Shown here: piece by piece, positions 23,041 to 33,959 of the stretch
Numbering within the stretch: the stretch's first letter is position 1
How the letters are laid out: every line of letters starts with the position of its first letter
Notes under the pieces: model-generated
What the model was told of the DNA's origin: nothing
Databases searched by the model: none
What the model saw: only the letters and a program-made list of their open reading frames with translations
From: Megalobrama amblycephala
Taxonomy: Eukaryota; Chordata; Actinopteri; Cypriniformes; Xenocyprididae
Length of the DNA stretch: 64,000 bases
NCBI RefSeq assembly: GCF_018812025.1
Contig: NC_063066.1
Span: forward strand, 6,629,882-6,693,881
Direction of reading: 5' to 3'
Position numbers and translations under genes: made by a program

Positions 23041-23470
23041 TTCGCCTGGTTGCTGAAGCGCCTCATCTATTGCTTATCTTTTTTTCACTCTGTTGTTGTA
23101 GTCCCTCAAGGAAACATCATAAAGGCAGGAATATTGTTGCCATAGCTCCACGAACCTTTCCTCCATTGCATAATTCCACCTAGCAGCATCAATACCATCA
23201 TCTCTCTTTCATTTTGCCATGTTTGAAAGCTGTGTATGAAAGAGCTTTTTGTGCTCCTATTGGTCAACATCATAGATGTGACGGAACCCTTCGTGGACGC
23301 AGACGTGGCATTGGTTGTCATCCACTATAACACACTATACAAGATAATGAAACAATTGATTTTTGCGCTCCGACGCCCATTGATTCGTTTACGAATCACC
23401 ATGACGCCCTACGTCAAATGGATTGTGCCAAAATCGGGCTCATATCATGTAGTCTGAACCCAGCATTACA
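23041..23470 (-). pseudogene. MADF/Myb-like exon fragment of a PIF/Harbinger-type transposon
   Basis: Reading the minus strand from the ATG at 23218-23220 gives MAK, a stop, then KRDDGIDAARWNYAMEERFV and a continuing ELWQQYSCLYDVSLRDYNNR followed by VKKR and a stop. The spaced tryptophans and the LYD-DYNNR pattern resemble the MADF (Myb/SANT-like) DNA-binding domain of the accessory protein of PIF/Harbinger elements. The terminal AGATAAGC looks like a weakened splice donor. The right side ends at about 23466 in CTGGGTTCAGACTACATGAT (minus strand), which looks like a transposon terminus. No nuclease ORF is present. The left side is cut off by B3. Confidence 0.6.
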
Positions 23471-25962
23471 CGAACTTGAGAACACTAAAAAGTGTATGTG
23501 TTTGTACCCTGCTCTCTCATATATTGTGTGAAATGCTGAAATCATGTTAAAAATTCTACCAACTATTTGTCTTCTCAGCTGAGCTGGTATAAGCTGCATC
23601 CGTAGCTTTGCTCTGCTGGAACGTGTAGGCCTATGCTCCAAAGAATAAGATTAAATGTCAAAAGCTGTACAACTGAGAATATTTTTCTGACTTGGAAATT
23701 TTTCACTGTTAATCCACCGAAACTTTTGATAGTTAAGACCTGGTCTTTCTGATCAATCACTTTGTGATGAACGGCGCTTTGCTTTGTATAAAATGCGTAA
23801 GTAACGAGCATTCGTTATCTGAAGTTATCATCAGACCGCACCCTGTAACAATAGTGAAACATGAAGGTTATTTGAAACACGCTTCATTTGATCAATCCTG
23901 GTTGGTATGTTTCAGCATGGAAGAATAAAGAAATCTCCATTTTATGTTAATATTATGGGGGAAAAAATGCTGATGTATCTGCAAAGGCAACTTTGCAATT
24001 CCCGTAACTGTGGGGGTCTGAAATAATGGCTTTGTGCCTGTTCTGCACTTCATCTGCAGACTGTTAGATCGACAGATCGAAGAAATGCCATTGGATGGCT
24101 CATACTTATTATGCTCAAATGGGTTTGGGATTGAGACCCTAGCTGTTTTCTCAATTTGCAGCCTTAAGGCAGTGATTTAAGCAGATAAAAAGCTAAATAT
24201 GGAAGTATAAAAGCACCCTCCAATCTGTCATTCATATGACCTTGGCTTTTAGAGGACAGCCAGACAAAATGAATCTACCACAGACTTTCAGGACTAATGT
24301 GGAGGTTATATCAAGACTTAAAGATATGAGCTAAGTTGAAGTTAAAGTTAAAGATGTGACCTAACTGACTTGTTTAATGATGAAGTCATTAACGTGAAGA
24401 ATTTAGAAAGTATTCATTTAATCCTCTCTCAGTGGCTGATGTAACTTTTTGAAAGTTCTAGAGAAAACGTCCTTTACGTGTTGTTCTGTGCAGATTCTTG
24501 GTCAGAATGTGCAAGAAGATAAAACTAATACGTATTAAACTCAGGGAGAGCTTATGCTTAATGATTTCATGCGACCAGGGCCAATGTTTTATTTGTGTGT
24601 ATAGAGCTGAAATGCAAATGTCATGCTCTTTGAAGTTTGTTAAAACATTTAGAATGGAAAACAGAGCTTTCTTCTTAATACACAGCATACATATTTTACA
24701 TTATTCTATTTGCTTTGTCAGCTCAAGGATGTTTCTCCCAGAATAAGCCTCTTTTGTAGCACATGCTTTTTTTCCATCCTAATTTTTTAGACTAAAGGAG
24801 ATGCGGCACGTCCTTGTGGCTCATGGTGTCTTAAGCATTTGATATGTGTGACTAGGAAAGCATGGCTGATCCTCTGTTACTGAGGCAATTCAAAGCATAC
24901 ACATGGTCTTTGGGGGAAAGGGCAAGACATGGAAAAAAGAAAGAAAAAGTCTGAGAGATAAGAGGCTGAGAGGCTGACGCTGGAATCTGAAGGGCAGGCA
25001 GAACTGAGAGAAAGCCTGTCAAAAATGAATGCCGCTACCATGAGGTGCCCGTTATAATGCAACGAAAGTGTGACATGCGGCAGGACATGCCTTAATTTAT
25101 CCATACTGGTTCAGATGATTGACAGCTTAATTTGGTCTTATCCTGAGGGGTTTTAACCTTCCATTCCACTCTATTAGTATACAATTAGTCTTTAGGATCT
25201 ATTTATTTTCTATACCTGAAACATATTGCTACAAACTCTGATAATTGAATAACTAATCGCAGCCTTGTTCTCACTGAGTAACATTACTTTTGGTTCTTTT
25301 GTTGTATTATTGCTTGATATTTTGTGTTTTTGCTCCAGGGCTAGTTGTCACACTTTTATATTGTTAGGTAGATTTATTTTTGAATGTCAGTTTCTGTTAT
25401 AGGCAATTTCTGTTAGAAGGCTATTGAACATTTCCACCTATAATGTTAAGGAAAAGGCAAACAATAGTTTACTGAACAAACATTGACCTTTCGTGACTGC
25501 ATGCGCTAATAGCAGCTGACAAGTCATGGAACAAACTTAAATTTAACAAATTAGTTCAGTCAAATGAACTTTTATGAGTATACATTGGAGCTGAACAATT
25601 CTGCATAAACTGAGAATCACAATTTTTAAACAGAGATCATGATTCTCCTACCCGATTCTGAACTGACAAGAGACAACTAAATACATGTAATTTACCAGAG
25701 GTCCTGACAAAAAGTCAATTGCTGCAGTCTGTTTAAAATGTTTAATTAATTTGAATGAATATATTTTTTAAAAAATCAGTTCGAATGAATGATTCAATGA
25801 CTCACTCATAAATGCTTCACTTGTTTCATTACTGAATGAATCAGTGTTTTTGAACAAATCTCTTGAATGAATGATTCAGTGACACACATTTTCAAGTCAC
25901 TTGTTGCCACCTAGTGGCATAACAATGTAGATAGATACAATCATTATTTGAAGTGCCAAGTG
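23471..25962. other. Unique non-coding sequence
   Basis: This is mostly single-copy-looking sequence. 24860-25110 has balanced composition and could be constrained. 25780-25920 holds ATGAATGATTCA-type repeats that recur near 54880-54960 and 55415-55500. No exon was found. Confidence 0.5.
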
Positions 25963-26380
25963 AGGCCTAGTCCACACGTACACGGGTATTTTTATAAAAA
26001 TAAAGTTTTTCCTCCATTTAAAAAAAAAATAAATTGCTTCCACATGAAAACGCAAGAAACGAGCAATGAAGCTCTGTCAAGAGCATGCCAAACCAACAGG
26101 TGGTGATATAACCTTAACCATAAAGCCATGATGGCCAATCAGAAACCTGGAAAAAGGTTCTAACCGGTTCCGGTTCTGACGTCACAAGCCAAAATCTCCG
26201 GTTTCACCGTCTACATGACAACACTGTAACCGGAGTTCCTAAAAGTCTTCACCCTGGCAGGAGTTTTCAAAAATGCTCAGTTTCAGTGACCGGATACTGT
26301 GTTTGCGTGTGAACAAATGGCCAAAACACCTAGAAAAAGCAGCAGTTTTGAAAATACCCTTGTTCGTGAGGACAGGGCCT
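25963..26380. mobile_element. MITE with AGGCC-TAGTCC-ACACG termini
   Basis: The left end AGGCCTAGTCCACACGTACA and the right end TGTTCGTGAGGACAGGGCCT are imperfect inverted repeats. Each is followed inward by GGGTATTTT/AAAATACCC. It is about 418 bp with no coding capacity. The CGGTTCCGGTTCTGACGTCA core is CpG-rich. Confidence 0.75.
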
Positions 26381-27761
26381 GAAATATATGAAAAATATCC
26401 TTAAAAAAAACACAGTTCAGTCTGCCTTTATTATATTTGACTCTTCTATAAATGTTTGGTAGTGTAGTTCTGTAGTGTTCACTTATTACCTAACCCCTAT
26501 AGACAAACTGAAATATAAACATTTTAGCATCTTATAAAATATATTTAACACAAAGGCCATTTATTCTATATATATACACCGTATAACCCAAATCTTTTGT
26601 CTCAGCATACGTTCAAACTCCCCTTACTATGTTCTATATGGAATTACTTTTCTAAATTGAAACTCAAAATCAATCCCCATCTTAACAGCATATCTTCAAG
26701 TCATTAATCTACAGTTTAAGTGATTTGTTGCTCCTAATGAGTAAACCATTTCCAATTATCCTTGAGGTGATACTTATGCAAAAGTTGCATGCTTCAAATC
26801 AGACAAGCCTCCATGTTTACTCTCTGAGGCAAACCTAATGGCATTTTGTTTTTCTTAACAAAATTAGGGGTGATATGTGTGCTGTTTCATGGAAGGAAAA
26901 TTCTTAATGCTGTCAAATGACATCATAAAATATCGTGAATTATCTTAATATCCTCCCGTGTTATGTGTCTTACCCATCTGCTTTCACTAATTCACAGTCT
27001 CTCCTCAAAAACAAAATGCCTGTTTTATCACTTTAGTAGCCATTTAGAGTCAGATAAGTTGTGAGTGATGTTATTGCTTGCTTTGTACTGTTAGTTCTCA
27101 ATTAATGAATTATTCACTCAGCTGAATTTGCTCTATTTTGCATCAATAAAATATATTAATAAGAAATAAAATTCCCTAGAGTGGATATAATGCACATAAA
27201 TGTTTAAGAGAATTCCTCACTTGTTGAAGTGCCATGTGTTCGGTTTTCCTTTTTCATTCACAGAGGGTTTAACTGTGTCTTACTCTGAGATTCATCGCTA
27301 AAATATTTAAATAATGGAAGCAATAGAGCCTTTCTTTCAAATTGTCAAACCATGTTCCTGTCAAGAGCTTGAGAACTTTGGACAATGTGCATACTGACAG
27401 GACTGACATTTTTATTCTCTGTCGGCTGACAGAAACCTATTGTTACTGACTCTTTCAAATAGTTAATTTACATCACCCTTGTCAATGGGATTTGGATTTC
27501 CTTTTGTTTGGGGAGGGTATCACTTTTGTTTGTGCGGCATGTAATCAGCAGGGACCTTTGGGACTGTCACATTGACATGGTTCACATACATTCGTTTTGA
27601 TACATAGACATTTTAATGAACCACTTGTATACCAGTAGCAAAATATTGCCATATATAGTTAAAAGCACTTGAAGGTAAAAATGCATTATCCCAGTTCTAA
27701 GAACGTCAGTGTACGTTTCATAGACTGAGAGAACTGAGCTTATGGCTTCAGTTAAAACTCT
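26381..27761. other. Candidate conserved non-coding tract
   Basis: No repeat ends or exons are seen. 26690-27130 has the balanced, AT-core-rich look (CCAATTATC, AATTAGGGG, TTAATGAATTATTC) of developmental enhancers. Conservation cannot be judged from one sequence. Confidence 0.3.
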
Positions 27762-27847
27762 GGTCACACTTAGATTAGGGTCCAATTCTCCCTATTAACT
27801 ACGACTTTTGCCTCAATAATTAAAATCTCCTAATTACTGCTTGTTAA
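27762..27847. mobile_element. Left fragment of an AGGGTCCAATTCTC-family element
   Basis: TGGTCACACTTAGATTAGGG at 27762 is the left end of the same family that is complete at 45529-46386. It is cut at a TTAA at 27844 by the next element. Confidence 0.75.
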
Positions 27848-28884
27848 AGGGGACCTATGCCCCTTTTCACAAGATGTAATATAAGTCTCTGGCGTCCCCA
27901 GAATGTGTCTGTGAAGATTCAGCTCAGAATACCCCACAGATCATTTATTATAGCATGTCCAATTTGCCCCTATTTGGGTGTGATCAAAAACATGCTGTTT
28001 TTGTGTGTGTCCCTTTAAATGCTAATGAGCTGCTGCTCTTCTCCCCCTTTCCAGAAGAGGGCGGAGCTTTTACAACTCATGCTTCGAATACAACAACATA
28101 ACTGGAGAATGTAATGCATGGATGGAGAGGCTCGGGATGGACCAACAAGACGTTTCTGAATGGTTAGTTGATGAATTTGTGTAGTTGTTGTGGAGTTAAC
28201 TTTATTCAACTTGTTGATTAGCATGTTCTGTCATGCTCATCTATAAATAGTTGTACAGGTGCTCATGTGAACCATAGTAGGATGCCTACAGAGCCAGAGA
28301 ACATATCCTGCATGGAGATGGAACAGGTATCATTTTGTTTAATTACGGTTATAATTTATATAATCAAATTTAGCCACATTAGCTGTACAGCATACTAACA
28401 AGCACGTTCAGAAATTTGGAAACATTCACAATATATGAAGTGCTATACTTACTTGTTCTGGATATGAAGTTTAAGCACAAACAGTTGGTACTGACTAATC
28501 TTTCAGAATCAACTTTTGTGCAAATCCACTGTTAAACTGACCCTCCTTTGCAAAGCGGTCATTTGCACGAACGTATAAGACTTTACTAATTTCTTCAGCA
28601 AATTTCCTTCATACATGAAATTCATCCACTGTCCTCAGTGGCACAGGGATTGGAGACTCTTATGTTCATTGGTACATCCAAAACCAACATTTGTAATGCT
28701 TATGTGGCACAGAGATTAATTGGTGCAATAGCAAGGATATAAACATGACGGACTATATGCAGCTCACTCAGGGATCTATGCTAATAGGGCAGATCGTCAC
28801 CAGTCATGAGCGGGGCTTGTAAACATCCCTACTGTGATGTTTATCATATATGATGTTCAGCATATTTTCAGACACTGCTTCTGA
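27844..28884. mobile_element. TTAA-flanked element, GGGGACCTATGCCCC terminus, interrupted by the LTR retrotransposon
   Basis: The left end TTAAAGGGGACCTATGCCCC starts at 27844. The following sequence (AAGATGTAATATAAGTCTCT and ACCCCACAGATCATTTATTA) matches a cyprinid repeat I recognise. A right-end fragment of the same family lies at 43822-43875, with AGGGGCATAACAGGTCCCCT. Here the body is cut by the LTR retrotransposon at 28885, and the distal end after 31416 is not recognisable. Confidence 0.75.
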
Positions 28885-29164
28885 TGTTACAGATCCCTTG
28901 TTCCCCTGGACTCCATTTCCCAGTATCCTCCTGTTTCTTCACCTGCACTCACTTCCCTCGTCAGCTCCTCATCATCACGGATCACCTGCACCTGGACTTG
29001 ATTATCTGCACTCCCTTTATATTGCACTCACTCCCCTCACTCCTTGTCGGTTCTATGTTGTGTATAAGTGTATGTGTGGTACTCCTTGCCTGTTGTTCAT
29101 TAAATATATTGGATGATTGTGGAAATCCGGATCTGCCTCATCTCTATACCAGCAGCACGTAACA
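28885..29164 (+). repeat. 5' LTR
   Basis: It is 280 bp with TG...CA ends inside the longer TGTTAC/GTAACA inverted tips. A TATA-like TTTATATT lies at 29016-29023 and an ATTAAA polyadenylation signal at 29099-29104, in the usual LTR order. Confidence 0.92.
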
Positions 29165-29204
29165 GAAGAACCGACCTTAAAACCGACTGGATTTCCACGG
29201 AAAG

Positions 29205-30461
29205 ATGGAGACTTTCCCCAGCTACCGGGCTCCAGCTTCTCCAATGCCTCTCTCTCCCTGGACTGCTGGCGAACGCCTCATTGGGCTTCTTCAGGTGGGT
29301 CATTCGCTGGAGAGGTATATGGAGGAGTTTGTTGAACTTGTTGCTTTGTCTGACTGGCCTGAAGCATGTTTAATCTCCCTGTTTCTGGATGGACTAGACG
29401 ATGACACCATCCGTTTTGGTGAACCCGATTATCGTTTCTCCTTAAGCGAAACTATAAATTCCATTTTATGGTTAAATGACTCCAAATTCGTAGTTGATTG
29501 GGTTCAGGATGGGTGTCTGTCTCTAGTCCTTCCAGAAACATGGTTGGCCGGGCCAGTCAGTCAGCCACCGTCTTCCTCCGCATACCCCTCCAGCGAACTC
29601 CCTGCCTGTCCTACACGGAACCCACACTCCTCCACTGGGTCCCGTAAGCGGAGGAGGAAGAAGAGACCCGCTCCAGTCTCTCCAGAGCCCGCTCCAGTCT
29701 CTCCAGAGCCCGCTCCAGTCTCTCCAGGGCCCGCTCCAGCCCTTTCCGAGCCTGCCGCTCCAACTTTGTGCAAGCCGCCAGATGATGCGGCCTGGCTTAT
29801 AGACTTTTTCTCCGAGCCAGTATCTCCAGTCTCCGCCGAGCCTGCATCTCCAGTCTCCGCCGAGCCTGCATCTCCAGTCTCCGCCGCCGAGCAAGCAGCG
29901 CCAGTCTCCGCCGCCGAGCAAGCAGCGCCAGTCTCCGCCGCCGAGCAAGCAGCGCCAGTCTCCGCCGCCGAGCAAGCAGCGCCAGTCTCCGCCGCCGAGC
30001 CAGTATCTCCAGTCTCAGCCGCCGAGCCAGAATCCCCACGCTCCTTCGCCGAGCCCTCAGCTCCAGCCGCCGCCGAGCCCCCAGCTCCAGCCGCCGCCGA
30101 GCCCCCAGCTCCAGCCGCCGCCGAGCCCCCAGCTCCAGCCGCCGCCGAGCCCCCAGCTCCAGCCGCCGCCGAGCCCCCAGCTCCAGCCGCCGCCGAGCCC
30201 CCAGCTCCAGCCGCCGCCGAGCCCCCAGCTCCAGCCGCCGCCGAGCCCCCAGCTCCAGCCGCCGCCGAGCCAGCCGCTCCAACCGCCGCCGAGCCCTCAG
30301 CTCAATGCTCCACCGCCCTAAGGCCCGCTCCTGCCCACAGAAACAAGCCCTTCCTCAGACTTTTAAAGACTCTCATTAAATTCCCCATGTATTTTTTGGG
30401 GGGGGGGCCTAGTAACCGTTCCGGTACCTGTGGGTGGGGAACTCCTGGGCGGGGTTTCTGA
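29205..30461 (+). CDS. Gag-like protein with Pro/Ala/Glu-rich repeat tail
   Basis: This is a 418-codon frame starting 40 bases after the 5' LTR. Residues about 25-105 form a predicted helical block with SLERYMEEFVELVALSDWPE then LFLDGLDDDTI. This resembles the capsid-like gag remnants of Ty3/gypsy-derived fish retroelements, in which gag assembles the particle. A basic RKRRRKKR stretch follows near residue 147 and could bind nucleic acid. Then come PAPVSPE, SAAEQAAPV and about nine PAPAAAEP repeats. No zinc knuckle or protease motif is visible. The frame ends shortly after a 10-G run at 30398-30407. The ATG was chosen as the first in frame downstream of the LTR, and upstream sequence in frame is short. 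The gag assignment rests on pattern memory, not a search. Confidence 0.6.
   Translation: METFPSYRAPASPMPLSPWTAGERLIGLLQVGHSLERYMEEFVELVALSDWPEACLISLFLDGLDDDTIRFGEPDYRFSLSETINSILWLNDSKFVVDWVQDGCLSLVLPETWLAGPVSQPPSSSAYPSSELPACPTRNPHSSTGSRKRRRKKRPAPVSPEPAPVSPEPAPVSPGPAPALSEPAAPTLCKPPDDAAWLIDFFSEPVSPVSAEPASPVSAEPASPVSAAEQAAPVSAAEQAAPVSAAEQAAPVSAAEQAAPVSAAEPVSPVSAAEPESPRSFAEPSAPAAAEPPAPAAAEPPAPAAAEPPAPAAAEPPAPAAAEPPAPAAAEPPAPAAAEPPAPAAAEPPAPAAAEPAAPTAAEPSAQCSTALRPAPAHRNKPFLRLLKTLIKFPMYFLGGGPSNRSGTCGWGTPGRGF
30057..30300 (+). repeat. 24-bp coding minisatellite (PAPAAAEP)
   Basis: There are about nine near-identical 24-bp units (CCAGCTCCAGCCGCCGCCGA...), preceded at 29875-30000 by a related array of 27-bp SAAEQAAPV units. 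Units are almost identical, suggesting recent expansion. Confidence 0.9.
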
Positions 30462-31053
30462 AGCGGCAGAGCCCACTAGGGTACCTGATCCTCCATGGCA
30501 GCCCGCTGCACCTGATCCTCCATGGCTGCCCGCTGCACCTGACCCTACACGGCAGCACGCTGCACCTGATCCTCCATGGCAGCCCGCTGCACCTGATCCT
30601 CCATGGCAGCCCGCTGCACCTGATCCTCCATGGCAGCCCGCTGCACCTGATCCTCCATGGCTGCCCGCTGCACCTGACCCTACACGGCAGCACGCTGCAC
30701 CTGATCCTCCATGGCAGCCCGCTGCACCTGATCCTCCATGGCTGCCCGCTGCACCTGACCCTACACGGCAGCACGCTGCACCTGATCCTCCATGGCAGCC
30801 CGCTGCACCTGATCCTCCATGGCAGCCCGCTGCACCTGATCCTCCATGGCTGCCCGCTGCACCTGACCCGCCATGGCAGCCCGCTGCACCTGACCCGCCA
30901 TGGCTGCCCACGGCTCCAGACCCGCCATGGCTGCCCACGGCTCCAGACCCGCCATGGCTGCCCACGGCTCCAGACCCGCCATGGCTGCCCACGGCTCCAG
31001 ACCCGCCATGGAGACCTCCGTTCCTGTCCGCTCCTCTCCCTGCACCTGCATGA
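30409..31053 (+). CDS. Proline/tryptophan-rich frame in +1 register, probable shifted continuation of the gag-like ORF
   Basis: From the G run onward the +1 frame is open to 31053 and encodes about 20 copies of a nine-residue unit (PDPPWQPAA and variants PDPPWLPAA, PDPTRQHAA). It has no ATG of its own near the beginning. In this frame no stop occurs back to 30367, while the gag-like frame is open past the G run. One fewer G would fuse the two into a protein of about 615 residues. It may be a real C-terminal domain separated by a one-base insertion, a programmed-slippage product, or non-functional. No known domain is recognised. Confidence 0.35.
   Translation, partial: LVTVPVPVGGELLGGVSEAAEPTRVPDPPWQPAAPDPPWLPAAPDPTRQHAAPDPPWQPAAPDPPWQPAAPDPPWQPAAPDPPWLPAAPDPTRQHAAPDPPWQPAAPDPPWLPAAPDPTRQHAAPDPPWQPAAPDPPWQPAAPDPPWLPAAPDPPWQPAAPDPPWLPTAPDPPWLPTAPDPPWLPTAPDPPWLPTAPDPPWRPPFLSAPLPAPA
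30484..31018 (+). repeat. 27-bp coding minisatellite (PDPPWxPAA)
   Basis: About 20 units of CCTGATCCTCCATGGCAGCC followed by CGCTGCA. CTGCCC and ACGGCAGCAC variants recur in a higher-order pattern. The distal four units read ACGGCTCCAGACCCGCCATG. It also generates long spurious frames on the minus strand. Confidence 0.9.
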
Positions 31054-31131
31054 GGTCTCCAAGGCGCCCGCCCCCCCTCCCGGTGTCTCCATCTACGGCG
31101 CGAGGTCGCGCCTACCGGGAGGGGGGAGTAC

Positions 31132-31411
31132 TGTTACAGATCCCTTGTTCCCCTGGACTCCATTTCCCAGTATCCTCCTGTTTCTTCACCTGCACTCACT
31201 TCCCTCGTCAGCTCCTCATCATCACGGATCACCTGCACCTGGACTTGATTATCTGCACTCCCTTTATATTGCACTCACTCCCCTCACTCCTTGTCGGTTC
31301 TATGTTGTGTATAAGTGTATGTGTGGTACTCCTTGCCTGTTGTTCATTAAATATATTGGATGATTGTGGAAATCCGGATCTGCCTCATCTCTATACCAGC
31401 AGCACGTAACA
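31132..31411 (+). repeat. 3' LTR
   Basis: It has the same length and apparently the same sequence as the 5' LTR. Its polyadenylation signal ATTAAA lies at 31346-31351. Confidence 0.92.
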
Positions 31412-31459
31412 TCTGATTTATGGGGATTTATATATATATATATACACACACACATACAT

Positions 31460-31815
31460 ACACTGCCCTCCAAAAGTTTGGAAACACCCCTGGCAAAGTG
31501 TGGTTTTGGACGATATCAGCATAAATCCTTATCGTTTTTTGGTGCAAATACATTACAGTAACTTGACATTATCATTGAAGACCAGCAACAATATTTTTCA
31601 TTTTGATTACATAATGGCAATATATACATGTCAAAGTCAGACATGCCCCTTTGCCAGCTGTGATGCCTGGTTACTGGTTTGAACTTGGCCCAGGTTTGTA
31701 AAAGATTTTTGGGTCAGCACACCTTAATAGCTTCAACAATTGATTGCCAGTTAAGTTTAGAATACAATGAACCAATCAGAACCCAGTTTAGGTCAGATAG
31801 CTGCTATTGGTGGAT
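31460..31815. mobile_element. Terminal fragment of a Tc1-like element
   Basis: CACTGCCCTCCAAAAGTTTG, then GAAACACCCCTGGC, is a terminal motif I recognise from fish Tc1-like elements. It is preceded by a TA/CA microsatellite (31429-31460). No transposase and no second terminus are found nearby. The right boundary is approximate. Confidence 0.6.
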
Positions 31816-32977
31816 ATTTTGATGAATATTATTATTTTTTTTTTTCTATGTATAAACTGTTTATATAATAAAATATGTGTGTTACCAAAGCATTTTTTTT
31901 TTTTTTTTTTTTTCCCATTTCAAATTGCTCATCTACCTAATCTACATAGACTTTAACCTAATTCTAGCACACTTAGTTAAAGGATCTCAGGCCTGGTTTG
32001 GTCTGACTAAAGTTCGTAAGGGTGGAAATAAGGTGGAAAAGAGAGTTTGAGCAGGGGGTAATGGAAAACCTTTTATTTAACACATACATTTTTAAAGTGA
32101 TAGATTTCAACTGCACCCATCGCCGCAAGTCTGCTTGAAAGCTACTACCTCAATAATGCTTTTTTCCAAGAAATTACTTATTTAGGGAGAAGGTGCAAGA
32201 AGCAGTTTCTGAGAGGCCAGGTTGCATTTACATGGCCATAAGATACAACCCAAAGTAATGGCTCTGTTAGGGAAATCTTCAAATGCATATGGCAGAGGCT
32301 GTCTAAATAATTATTATATCTCACGGATTCTGCTTTCAAGCTCTCTGAAAATATATGGCATTAAACATTATACTTTTATAACATCCAGGCTGCACTGTTC
32401 ACTTTAGTCCCAGGTTTCTCCTCGACTGTGCAATTAGAGAAAAGGGGAATTGTGTTCAAGCCACGAAGTGCCATGAAAGTAGCCATTACCAGACACCACA
32501 ACTGCTTTATTGAGCGAGATGCTTACCTCGGTGTTGCCGATTATTAAATTTCAATCGTCCCCTACGGTGCATTAAGAAGCTCTCTGAAGCTATCCAACCT
32601 CTAGAATGCACCTAGAAACTTTGATCTATGTTCTCGTCCATTTTGACATGTTAACTGTGCCGGTGCTTATCATATTTACGTTATGTGCAGGAACATTTCA
32701 TTTGGGCTATTTTCTTTCTGAGTGTAAAGTGATAGAACCAATTCAGAATAGCTGCTTTAAATGAATGGTCTAGGATTAATATATTTGTTATTTATATAAT
32801 ATATGTGAGAATTCAGAAGTGAACAAAGCATGAATTGTCTTTGAACCTGGTCCAATATGGGGGTTTTGATTGTGATTATTGTTTGTGATTACAAGCGTAA
32901 CTATATTGGCTATACTTTGGATACAGGACAAATGAATGCAATTGTTGCAAGCATCAACTGGAAGAAAACAGCATTTG

Positions 32978-33012
<35 letters not shown>

Positions 33013-33959
33013 CGTGTGTGTACACTTTATCGCTCGCATTAGAGATTAAGACCTCCAAGGTAATTTGCTTTGATATATTCACCAATGCTTTCAAGACAAG
33101 AAATTGATTCGGGCTCTGAAAATGTATCACCTTGCAAATTGCACGACTCTTTGGGCCATATTTATCAAATCAATTCTGTATACAACATCCAGAGCTCCTG
33201 CGGAATGTGTCACTTTGGTTCAAATCCATCCTGACACTGTCTGGCCAAATGATCCTAATGTTAGCTTAGTCAGGCATGAAACCAGACATTTTCTGCTCTC
33301 ACATATTAATAATCCATTACAGGTAGCTGTCATTATCAAAAACCCAAACAAACAAATACAGCAAGCTTGATCAATTACCATCACTCTAAAACAACATGCT
33401 ACAGGGCAGCTAATAACGTCATACATTAGTTGAAGAAAATCACTGAAAATGTCTTGCTGCAATTTCAATATCAATGCTCTAATTTTAAGAGAAAGGCAGC
33501 CCAATCAAGGTTAATATTTAATTATGATGAGTAAATATTAATGTCTGTGGGATGACAGCACAGTAGAGAAGAAATAATGGAAGAGTGATGGCGTTTTGTA
33601 GCACGGCTCTTACTAAGATAAGATCATCGTTAAAACTGAGTAATGCTGCTTTTCATGTTGCCGTAGAGAAAGACTTTAAGATTCTCTTCAGGCTCTTGCC
33701 AAAATTAGAGCTATGATGAATAGAGAACTATTGATAAGCCAGGCACTGAAGCAAAGCTAGATAGTCATTATATCTTGCATAGAGTATTTTAAAGTTTTAA
33801 AGAAATATTAGAATCATCAATTCTAACTACAAATTAATGTTTAAAAAAATAACATAGAAACAATATGAAATAGTCTGCAATATGAACTGGGGGCGGAAAT
33901 CCCTAGTTACCATATTTTATTCATTTATATTGGGTAAACAGAGGAATAACTTTAGGTAG
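31816..33959. other. Unique tract including candidate conserved non-coding sequence
   Basis: A poly-T run lies at 31891-31912 and a (TG)n tract at 32981-33021. 32430-32740 and 33040-33640 are single-copy-looking with many homeodomain-type cores (GATTATTAAATTTCA, GGTTAATATTTAATTATGAT). No exon was found. Confidence 0.35.

Larger units (their letters stand above)
28885..31411 (+). mobile_element. Young non-autonomous LTR retrotransposon
   Basis: Two 280-bp direct repeats (28885-29164 and 31132-31411) begin TGTTAC and end GTAACA. They are flanked by the 5-bp duplication TCTGA (28880-28884 and 31412-31416). I saw no difference between the LTRs by eye, which implies very recent insertion. A polypurine tract (GGGAGGGGGGAG, 31117-31128) precedes the 3' LTR. 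The sequence after the 5' LTR lacks a conventional TGG primer site at its first bases. The interior (about 1.97 kb) has a gag-like ORF and proline-rich repeats but no protease, reverse transcriptase or integrase, so it must be mobilised by another element. Confidence 0.92.

Noticed and set aside
29797..31092. Minus-strand frames with LARRRLE, GGSGAAGCH and PWRIRCSG repeats
   Set aside because: They are antisense shadows of the coding minisatellites of the LTR element.
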